From assembly GCA_003612335.1 (NCBI GenBank), contig RAYO01000004.1:184436-248435 (forward strand): a stretch of 64,000 nt of DNA. Direction: 5' to 3'. The position numbers and the translations under genes were made by a program. Shown here in pieces: positions 57,977 to 64,000 of this stretch. This stretch comes from a bacterium 1xD42-67. Lineage in GTDB: Bacteria; Bacillota; Clostridia; Oscillospirales; Oscillospiraceae. Below the pieces are notes generated by a model, which did not search any database, was not told the DNA's origin, and saw nothing but the letters and a program-made list of their open reading frames with translations. The stretch's first letter is position 1, and each line of letters starts with the position of its first letter.

Positions 57977-59194
57977 TCACACCACAGGCAGCTCCCCGTC
58001 CCAGAGGATCCTGCGGTAGCGTTCCGGGTCGGTGTCCCCCTCGGTGGAGAAGAGGAGCACCTGGCTGGAACGGTCCAGACACAAAACCTCCCGCAGCTCC
58101 TGGTATGCGCCGTCCTCCATGATGGCGGCCAGAGCGCCCATGCCCACCGCCCCGGATTCTCCGGAGCACACCGCCGGGTCCCCCTTCAGGGGGGCGGCCA
58201 GCATCCTCATCCCCCTGGCGCTCACCCAGTCCGGGCAGGAGAGGAACGCCGAGGCACAGCGGCGCAGGATGTCCCAGGAGATGGGGTTGGGCTCACCGCA
58301 GGCCAGCCCGGCCATGATGGTCTCCAGGTCCCCGTCCACTGCCCGGGGGAGGCCGTCTCCAGCTAGGGCGCTGCGGTAGTGGCAGTCAGCCGCCCGGGCC
58401 TCCAGGACCACCACCTTGGGGGGATCGGCGGGATATCTGTTGGCGAAATAGGCGGCCACTGCTCCGGCCAGACTGCCCACCCCGGCCTGGATGAAGATAT
58501 GGGTGGGCCGGCCGATCTCCTGCTGGCGCAGCTGCTCCGCCGCTTCGGCGGCCATGGTGCCGTACCCCTGCATGATCCACGTAGGGATCTCCTCATAGCC
58601 CTCCCAGGCGGTGTCCTGGATCACCACACCGTGTTCTGTCTCAGCCGCCTCCGCCGCGGCCATGCGGACGCAGGCGTCGTAGTTCACCTCTTCGATGGTG
58701 ACCTGGGCCCCCTCCCGGGCGATGTTGTCGAAGCGGCTCTCCACCGTCCCCTTGGGCATGTGGACCACCGCCTTTTGGCCCAGCTTTTGGGCCGCCCAGG
58801 CCACCCCCCGGCCATGGTTGCCGTCGGTCGCAGTGAAGAAGACGGCCTGCCCGAGCTCCTTCCGGAGCTCCGGGCTGGTGAGACGGCCATAGTCCAGCTC
58901 AGACACGTCCCGTCCCAGCTCTCCAGCGATATACCGGGCCATGGCGAAGGAGCCGCCCAGCACCTTGAAGGCGTTGAGCCCGAACCGGTGGGACTCGTCC
59001 TTGACACACAGGGATCCCAGCCCCAGCCGGGCGGCCATGCCGTCCAGCCGGGCCAGAGGAGTGACGGAATACTGGGGGAAGGAGCGGTGGAAGCCCTGAG
59101 CCTTTGCCACATCCTCCAGGGACATGACGGCCAGACGCTCCCCTCCGCCGGCGGGCATCTCGTTCAGGGCCCACCAGATCTGACGGCCCTCCAT
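57977..59194 (-). CDS. dpaL: Diaminopropionate ammonia-lyase
   Basis: A 405-residue PLP enzyme (YgeX/DpaL type) turning 2,3-diaminopropionate into pyruvate and two ammonia. Seen: KDESHRFGLNAFKVLGG with the PLP lysine near 77, ATDGNHGRGVAWAA near 120-133, QAGVGSLAGA near 225 with the phosphate loop, and SGESGAVGMGAL near 335. ATG 59194 is preferred since a GAGGG lies about 9 bases upstream; the GTG at 59209 lacks a ribosome site. It starts 11 bp after the ridA stop. Confidence 0.92.
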   Translation of the reverse strand: MEGRQIWWALNEMPAGGGERLAVMSLEDVAKAQGFHRSFPQYSVTPLARLDGMAARLGLGSLCVKDESHRFGLNAFKVLGGSFAMARYIAGELGRDVSELDYGRLTSPELRKELGQAVFFTATDGNHGRGVAWAAQKLGQKAVVHMPKGTVESRFDNIAREGAQVTIEEVNYDACVRMAAAEAAETEHGVVIQDTAWEGYEEIPTWIMQGYGTMAAEAAEQLRQQEIGRPTHIFIQAGVGSLAGAVAAYFANRYPADPPKVVVLEARAADCHYRSALAGDGLPRAVDGDLETIMAGLACGEPNPISWDILRRCASAFLSCPDWVSARGMRMLAAPLKGDPAVCSGESGAVGMGALAAIMEDGAYQELREVLCLDRSSQVLLFSTEGDTDPERYRRILWDGELPVV

Positions 59195-59205
59195 CCTGCG
59201 TGCCC

Positions 59206-59580
59206 TCACTTGACGGCCACGGCCTCGATCTCGAACAGGGCGCCCTTGGGCAGAGCGGCCACCTGGACGCAGGAACGGGCGGGGGCCTCGCCGGGGAAGT
59301 ACTTGGCGTAGATCGTATTGATGGCGGCGAAGTCGCCCATATCCGCCAGGAACACGGTGGTCTTCACCACATCCTCACAGCCCATCCCGGCGGCGGCCAG
59401 GACGGCCTTCAGGTTGTCCAGCGCCTGAGTCGCCTGGGCCTCCACCCCCTGGGGCAGCTCCCCGGTGGCAGGGATCAGGCCCAGCTGGCCGGAGGTGTAC
59501 AGGGTGTCCCCCGCCAGCTTGGCGTGGCAGTAGGGGCCCACTGCGGCGGGGGCCTTCTCGGCGGTGATGGTCTTGTTCAT
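59206..59580 (-). CDS. ridA: RidA enamine/imine deaminase
   Basis: A 124-residue YjgF/RidA protein hydrolysing reactive 2-aminoacrylate and related imines. Seen: GPYCHAKLAGDTLYTSGQLG near 15-34 and the arginine-binding RSCVQVAALPKGALFEIE near the end. The downstream lyase generates 2-aminoacrylate, so the pair is functionally matched. Confidence 0.96.
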   Translation of the reverse strand: MNKTITAEKAPAAVGPYCHAKLAGDTLYTSGQLGLIPATGELPQGVEAQATQALDNLKAVLAAAGMGCEDVVKTTVFLADMGDFAAINTIYAKYFPGEAPARSCVQVAALPKGALFEIEAVAVK

Positions 59581-59660
59581 AAACAGATCCTCCTAATATT
59601 TTTTCCTGGAGCGGCAGCTGGATCCAGGATCCATGTGCCGGAATCGGTCCAGATGATACT

Positions 59661-59688
59661 ATTATAGGGCGCCACAGGAAAAAATCAA
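59661..59688 (-). promoter_or_regulatory. Promoter of ridA-dpaL
   Basis: Minus strand TTGATT (59683-59688), 16-bp spacer, TATAAT (59661-59666). Confidence 0.65.
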
Positions 59689-59702
59689 GGCATTTGGCGG
59701 AT

Positions 59703-61028
59703 CTATTTTCCAGCCCCCGCCAGCTCCCGCCTCATCATCAGGTCCCAAAAGGTGACCACCCCGATCCAGCCCAGGCCGGTGGCCAGAGCCACAGCGGGCA
59801 GGCCCATCCTGGGGGCCAGGAGGAAGGACAGCGCCACCCGCAGGGAGATATGTCCCGTGGCCCCGATCACCGGGAGGTCTGCCCGGCCCCGGCCCCGGAA
59901 GCAGCCCGCCTGGCCGCTCCCCAGGAAGTTGAACACATAGAAGCAGGCCACCAGCCGCAGATAGCCCACCGCCGGTCCCTGCCCAGACGCGCTCCCGGCG
60001 GGGAGGACCAGCCGCAGGCAGGGCTCCGCCCCCGCTATCATGATCAGGGACATGACCACACCGAAGGCCAGCAGCAGCCTCTGTCCCCGCCAGAAGCCCT
60101 CCCGCACCCGGCCCTCCTCCCCCGCTCCCGTGTTCTGCCCCACGAAGACAGCCACCGCCGCCGCGCCGCTGTCTCCAAAGGAGTTGGCGAAGCCCTCCAC
60201 CCGGGTGGCGGCGGTGAAGGCGACGATCGCCTCGTCCCCCAGAGAGTTCACCGCCCCCTGGACCAACAGCTTACCGATGTACAGATTGCACATGTGGAGG
60301 GCGGTGACCGAACTGAACTTGGCAGTGCGTTCCAGCAGGGGGAGGTCCAGCACCATATCTGTCCGGCGGAACATCAGCTCCGGAAAGCACAGACGCAGAT
60401 AGCCCATACACAGACCTGCGGCTATGGCCTGGGCCAGAACGGTGGCCAGCGCCGCTCCGGCCACCTCCAGCCGGGGCACCAGGAGCAGGTCCAGGCCCAG
60501 GTTGGCCCCCATGGATAGAGCCAGGAAGTACAGCGCGGCCTGGGTATTGCCCACCGCCCGCAGCACACAGGAAGACAGATGGTAGGCGAAGGCGGCAGGG
60601 AAGCCCAGGAAGATGATCCGCAGATAGGAGGCCGCGTAGGCGGCCACGCCGGCCGGGGTCCGGAGCAGGACCAGCAGAGGCTCCAGTGCCAGCAGGCCCA
60701 GCAGGGTCAGGACCAGCGACGCCCCCGCCCCAAAGAGGCCGGACAGACAGAACTCCCGGCGGAAGGTCTCCCTCTCCCCCGCCCCGTAGAACTGGGACAG
60801 GAGGGCCCCCGCCCCATCACAGCCGCCGCTGATCAGGAAGAGGAACAGGTTCATTACAGAGCCCGCCACCCCCACCGCACCAAAGGCGATATCCCCTACG
60901 AAGCGGCCCACGATCACCGCGTCCACCGTGTTGTACAGCTGCTGGAGGATGTTCCCCATCAGCAGGGGAGCTGACAGGGCGATCAGCTGACGGCTGATAT
61001 CCCCTTGGGTGAGCCGGGCATGGGTCAT
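59703..61028 (-). CDS. MATE family efflux transporter
   Basis: A 441-residue 12-helix MATE exporter of the DinF/NorM type. Seen: the LSAPLLMGNILQQLYNTVDAVIVGRFVG first-helix region and a mirrored second half. ATG 61028 follows GAGAGGAGAG. Divergent from a LysR gene, which is the candidate regulator. Less similar to the 5482 MATE protein than expected for a recent duplicate. Substrate unknown. Confidence 0.92.
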   Translation of the reverse strand: MTHARLTQGDISRQLIALSAPLLMGNILQQLYNTVDAVIVGRFVGDIAFGAVGVAGSVMNLFLFLISGGCDGAGALLSQFYGAGERETFRREFCLSGLFGAGASLVLTLLGLLALEPLLVLLRTPAGVAAYAASYLRIIFLGFPAAFAYHLSSCVLRAVGNTQAALYFLALSMGANLGLDLLLVPRLEVAGAALATVLAQAIAAGLCMGYLRLCFPELMFRRTDMVLDLPLLERTAKFSSVTALHMCNLYIGKLLVQGAVNSLGDEAIVAFTAATRVEGFANSFGDSGAAAVAVFVGQNTGAGEEGRVREGFWRGQRLLLAFGVVMSLIMIAGAEPCLRLVLPAGSASGQGPAVGYLRLVACFYVFNFLGSGQAGCFRGRGRADLPVIGATGHISLRVALSFLLAPRMGLPAVALATGLGWIGVVTFWDLMMRRELAGAGK

Positions 61029-61139
61029 ATCGATCTCTCCTCTCCACGATGGTCTATCCGGGGCACGCCGCACCCGGCTGGGTGCGCGATGCGCGCCTCT
61101 GTCACAGATCCGCCACCAGTATATCCCCTCAGATCCTTC

Positions 61140-61168
61140 TTGTAAAATGCCGATCTCCGTGCTATGAT
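61140..61168 (+). promoter_or_regulatory. Promoter of the LysR gene
   Basis: TTGTAA (61140-61145), 17-bp spacer, TATGAT (61163-61168). Confidence 0.6.
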
Positions 61169-61240
61169 ATGATCTGTTCGTTATATCTCGTCTCCGTCCC
61201 AGGGCGGAGGCCATCCAGTCCAGTCGGGGAGGGAGCGGCC

Positions 61241-62155
61241 ATGACCCAGCAGGGCATCGAGGTCTTTTTGGCAGTGGCGCGGTTGGAGAGCATCTCTGGG
61301 GCGGCCCAGGCGCTGTACATCACTCAGCCTGCAGTGAGCCGCCACCTGCGGGCCCTGGAGTCTGACCTGGGCTGTGCGCTGGTCGTCCGAGGTCGGGGCC
61401 AGCGGCGGGTGGAGCTCACCGACCGGGGCCGGGACTTCGTCCAGGTGGCGGAGAAGTGGCGGGTCCTGTGGCAGGAGGCCCGGGAGGTAGCCAGTCGGGA
61501 CCGGGCCCAGGCCCTGCGGGTGGCTTCGGTGGGCAGTCTGTCCACCTATCTGCTCCCCCCGGTGTTCCGGGACTTCCTGGCCCCCGGCCGGGCCCTCACC
61601 TTCCACCACTACCACTCCCGTGAGGCATATGACTATGTGGCCCAGGGGCTGGCGGACATCGCCCTCATCTCTGACCATATGTACCACCCCCAGGTGGAGA
61701 CCATCCCCGCCTTCCGCTCCCCCATGGTGCTGATCGCCGGGCCGGAGCTGGACTGGCCGGAGACCGTCCACCCCTCCGCCCTGGATCCGTCCAAGGAGCT
61801 GCGCCTGCCCTGGAACCCGGAATATGACCTGTGGCACTCCTTCTGGTTCAGCGCAGCGGCGGTCCCCCGGGCGGTGCTGGACCAGATGCCCCTGCTGGAG
61901 GAGTTCTTCTCCTGGCGGGACGTCTGGCCTGACAGCTGGGCCGTGGCCCCCTCGGTGGTAGCTGTCCCCCTGGCCCGAAAGCTGGGCCTCGCCCTTCGCG
62001 CCCTGGACAGCGGCCCCAGCGACGAGATCATCTACTACCTCCTGGGCCCCCGGCGAAAGGGAGCTCTCACCCAGATCTTCCTGGACTGTCTGGAGCGAGA
62101 ACTGCAGACACGCCCCGAGGTAGAATCCCTACTTGCGAAAAGCGGGAAGATGTAG
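61241..62155 (+). CDS. LysR family transcriptional regulator
   Basis: A 304-residue LysR-type regulator. Seen: helix-turn-helix at 1-60 (SISGAAQALYITQPAVSRHLRALE) and effector domain (about 90-290). ATG 61241 follows GGGGAGGGAG. Arranged divergently to the MATE exporter, the usual LysR-target layout, and just ahead of the GH13 gene. Confidence 0.93.
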   Translation: MTQQGIEVFLAVARLESISGAAQALYITQPAVSRHLRALESDLGCALVVRGRGQRRVELTDRGRDFVQVAEKWRVLWQEAREVASRDRAQALRVASVGSLSTYLLPPVFRDFLAPGRALTFHHYHSREAYDYVAQGLADIALISDHMYHPQVETIPAFRSPMVLIAGPELDWPETVHPSALDPSKELRLPWNPEYDLWHSFWFSAAAVPRAVLDQMPLLEEFFSWRDVWPDSWAVAPSVVAVPLARKLGLALRALDSGPSDEIIYYLLGPRRKGALTQIFLDCLERELQTRPEVESLLAKSGKM

Positions 62156-62161
62156 TATGAT
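62133..62161 (+). promoter_or_regulatory. Promoter of the GH13 gene
   Basis: TTGCGA (62133-62138), 17-bp spacer, TATGAT (62156-62161). The -35 box lies inside the last codons of the LysR gene. A small CGCCC/GGGCG hairpin (62180-62193) precedes the ribosome site. Confidence 0.55.
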
Positions 62162-62209
62162 CGACAGGGAAAAAATGATCGCCCTACCGGGCGAAAGGAG
62201 AGATCTATC

Positions 62210-63523
62210 ATGTGGTTCGACGAAGCAGTCATCTATCAGATCTACCCCCTGGGGCTGTGCGGCGCGCCGGCGGAGAACGCCGGCCAGACAGAGCCCCGGA
62301 TCCTGCGCCTGCTGGACTGGGTGGACCATATCAAACAGACCGGGGCGGATACCGTCCTGCTCAACCCGGTGTTCGACAGCGACCGCCACGGCTATGACAC
62401 CCGGGACTACTTCCACACCGACCCCCGGCTGGGGTCCGACGACGACCTGGCCAAGGTGTGCCGGGCCTTCCGCGACGCCGGCCTGCGGGTGATGCTGGAC
62501 GGGGTCTTCAACCATGTGGGCCGGGGCTTCTGGGCCTTCCAGGACGTGCAGGAGAAGAGGTGGGACAGCCCATACAAGGACTGGTTCCACATCAGCTTCG
62601 ACGGCAATACCGAGTATAACGACGGCTTCTGGTACGAGGGCTGGGAGGGCCACAACGAGCTGGTCAAGCTGAATCTGTCCAACCCGGCGGTGGTGGAGCA
62701 CCAGTTCGAGGCCATCCGCTCCTGGGTCGACCGGTTCGGCATCGACGGCCTGCGGCTGGACGTGGCCTACTGCCTGCCCCCGGAGCACCTGAAGCAGCTG
62801 CGGGCCTTCACCAACTCCCTCAAGCCCGACTTCGTGCTGATGGGCGAGACCCTCCATGGGGACTACAACCGCTGGATGGCCGACGATATGTGCCACTCGG
62901 TGACCAACTATGAGTGCTACAAGGGGCTGTGGTCCGCCTTCAACTCCATGAACATGTTCGAGATCGGCCACTCCCTGGCCCGGCAGTTCGGCCCGGAGCA
63001 GTGGACTTTGTACAAGGGCAGGCACCTGCTGTCCTTCCTGGACAACCACGACGTGGACCGCATCGCCTCCAAGCTCACCGACCCCGGCCACCTGCCTGTG
63101 GCCTACGCTATGGCCTTCGGGATGCCCGGGGTGCCCTCGGTCTACTACGGCAGCGAGTGGGGCATGAAGGGTGCCAAGGGCCGGGGCAGCGACGCCGAGC
63201 TCCGTCCCGCCCTGGAGAGACCGGAGCGGAACGACCTCACCACCTGGATCGCCAAGCTGGCCGAGGCCAAGAAGGGCAGCAAGGCCCTGTGCTACGGTGC
63301 CTACCGCAACGTGGTGCTCACCAACAAGCAGATCATCTTCGAGCGCAGGTGCGACGAGGAGCGGGTGCTGGTGGCCATCAACGCCGACTCCTCCCCCTAC
63401 ACCGCCCACTTCGACGCCGGCTGCGGCCTGGCGGTGGACCTGATCTCTGGAGGACAGCACGACTTCGGCGGCGGCAGCGAGCTGCCCCCCTACAGCGCGT
63501 TTTTCTGGAAATGTGAGCGATGA
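62210..63523 (+). CDS. GH13 family alpha-glycosidase (alpha-amylase/cyclomaltodextrinase type)
   Basis: A 437-residue cytoplasmic glycosidase. Seen: GVFNHVGRG near 98-106, nucleophile Asp184 in LRLDVAY, acid/base Glu213 in MGETLHG, and the stabiliser Asp281 in FLDNHDVDR. No signal peptide. Small enough to lack the extra N-terminal domain of neopullulanases. It should split short alpha-1,4-glucans inside the cell; substrate unproven. Confidence 0.92.
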   Translation: MWFDEAVIYQIYPLGLCGAPAENAGQTEPRILRLLDWVDHIKQTGADTVLLNPVFDSDRHGYDTRDYFHTDPRLGSDDDLAKVCRAFRDAGLRVMLDGVFNHVGRGFWAFQDVQEKRWDSPYKDWFHISFDGNTEYNDGFWYEGWEGHNELVKLNLSNPAVVEHQFEAIRSWVDRFGIDGLRLDVAYCLPPEHLKQLRAFTNSLKPDFVLMGETLHGDYNRWMADDMCHSVTNYECYKGLWSAFNSMNMFEIGHSLARQFGPEQWTLYKGRHLLSFLDNHDVDRIASKLTDPGHLPVAYAMAFGMPGVPSVYYGSEWGMKGAKGRGSDAELRPALERPERNDLTTWIAKLAEAKKGSKALCYGAYRNVVLTNKQIIFERRCDEERVLVAINADSSPYTAHFDAGCGLAVDLISGGQHDFGGGSELPPYSAFFWKCER

Positions 63524-63524
63524 T

Positions 63525-63720
63525 CTGGATGGACTGGTCGCCGTGTGCAGGGCAAGGGGCCTTGCCGCCACCTCCAACGGTCAGATCCAGCCGGTGGACC
63601 GGAGCTGCGGTCAGTCGGTCGTGACAAGTCAGGACCACCCGTATAACGGGTGGCCTGCACTCGCCCTATAAGGGCGTGATATCGGCCGCGCTTCAAGGCG
63701 CGGTGAAACGGTCTGCCGTC
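63525..63720. mobile_element. Tandem hairpin cluster, possible insertion-element end
   Basis: Three hairpins stand in a row: CCACCC/GGGTGG (63635-63653), CGCCC/GGGCG (63662-63676) and CCGCGC/GCGCGG (63686-63703), followed by a short ACGG/CCGT hairpin. An open stretch on the plus strand up to a TAA at 63669 includes PVDRSCGQSVVTSQDHPYNG. The pattern recalls the ends of IS200/IS605-group elements with structured termini, but no transposase is present and I cannot confirm it. Confidence 0.3.
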
Positions 63721-63733
63721 CGCATATTCTTAC

Positions 63734-63763
63734 AAACAGCCCCACTCAGTGGGGCTGTTTGTT
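63734..63763. terminator. Hairpin terminator near the right edge
   Basis: AAACAGCCCCACT with its complement around CAG; T run GTTTGTT on the plus side. Confidence 0.65.
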
Positions 63764-63907
63764 ATGAAAACAAGTTCCGGAACAGAGCATAGCAAACGGC
63801 CCGTCATACAGCGGGCAAATTGAAAGGAACTGTATGTCAGGCGGAAACAATGGGGATATCGGGTCTCCAGCCAAGCGCTTTCAGCCTTTTTAAGTAGCCT
63901 CGGATCT
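63764..63907. other. Stretch without supported gene
   Basis: About 140 bp. A tiny plus-strand frame starts at 63834 after AAAGGAAC and encodes 19 residues without any motif. On the minus strand a shifted frame reads IRGYLKRLKALGWRP directly after the stop of the terminal partial gene, hinting at an old frameshifted continuation. Confidence 0.35.
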
Positions 63908-64000
63908 TTATCTGCTCTTATTGGCTGGCTCACCCGTAAACGGGTCATAGTATCCCTTTATCGTCAGTTGGTCTGCCAATTTATCCTCTGCCAGCTGATC
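63908..64000 (-). CDS. C-terminal end of an unidentified protein, partial
   Basis: Minus strand frame open from the window edge to a TAA at 63908-63910; the last 30 residues include KGYYDPFTGEPANKSR. Not recognised. The YYDPFTGE-type tail and the hairpins beside it suggest a mobile-element gene, but this is weak. Confidence 0.45.
   Translation of the reverse strand, partial: DQLAEDKLADQLTIKGYYDPFTGEPANKSR

Overview
The window looks like a chromosomal piece of a GC-rich, low-motility-type gut Firmicute, most likely of the Oscillospiraceae (Flavonifractor/Lawsonibacter/Intestinimonas type). Reasons: strongly GC-biased third codon positions, strong GGAGG ribosome-binding sites, SigA-type TTGACA/TATAAT promoters, a glmS ribozyme, a tandem glycine riboswitch ahead of a Na+/alanine-glycine symporter, NfnAB, and many palindromic TGTAGGG(C/G)CGG intergenic repeats. 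Genus is inference; no 16S gene is present.

1-5.3 kb (minus): nfnB (cut by the window edge) and nfnA, a secreted 5'-nucleotidase-type metallophosphatase, asparaginase and RmlA. 5.5-16.8 kb (minus): a long co-directional cluster under an IclR regulator: SsnA/TRZ-like amidohydrolase, allantoinase/hydantoinase, hydantoin/Asp-Glu racemase, M20 N-carbamoyl hydrolase, dihydroorotase-type hydrolase, NhaC antiporter, DMT and MATE exporters. The enzyme set fits ring opening, racemisation and decarbamoylation of hydantoin- or purine-derived cyclic ureides. 16.9-20.7 kb: a Pro/Cys-rich ferritin-like protein and SecA.

21-25.8 kb (plus): glycine riboswitch plus AGCS symporter, an ECF sigma/DUF4179 anti-sigma pair, a HIT hydrolase and a LysR regulator. 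25.8-31.7 kb (minus): a large hybrid histidine kinase, a second ECF sigma with zinc-finger anti-sigma factor, and DusB. 32-35.3 kb (plus): a DUF815 ATPase, then a TetR repressor and MFS exporter, each preceded by a palindromic operator. 35.3-37.8 kb (minus): a TPR protein and a CpXC-domain protein of unknown role.

37.9-40.4 kb: a sharply AT-rich island of foreign character. It holds a secreted protein with a long hydrophobic core, a small membrane protein, a secreted protein with a Cys-His papain-like C-terminal region, a decayed 5' fragment of a paralogue of that last gene, and a GC-rich scrap matching the 3' end of the nearby MFS gene. It lies directly downstream of rplA, where rplJ-rplL would normally be. 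I consider it the best candidate for an undescribed system (secreted effector/bacteriocin-like with membrane partner), but the function is unproven.

40.5-42.8 kb (minus): rpmG-secE-nusG-rplK-rplA. 43.3-49 kb: a CNNM/CorC protein, a RodA/FtsW protein, tsaE-tsaB-upp and a pyruvate-kinase-like protein without the C domain. 49.1-54.3 kb: a membrane hybrid histidine kinase overlapping a lipoprotein solute-binding protein, and convergently a lone ABC ATPase. 54.6-59.6 kb: galactose mutarotase, the glmS ribozyme and glmS, and ridA-dpaL (diaminopropionate ammonia-lyase with its imine deaminase). 59.7-63.5 kb: MATE exporter, divergent LysR, and a GH13 glycosidase. The last 480 bp hold tandem hairpins that may be an insertion-element remnant and the tail of an unidentified gene.
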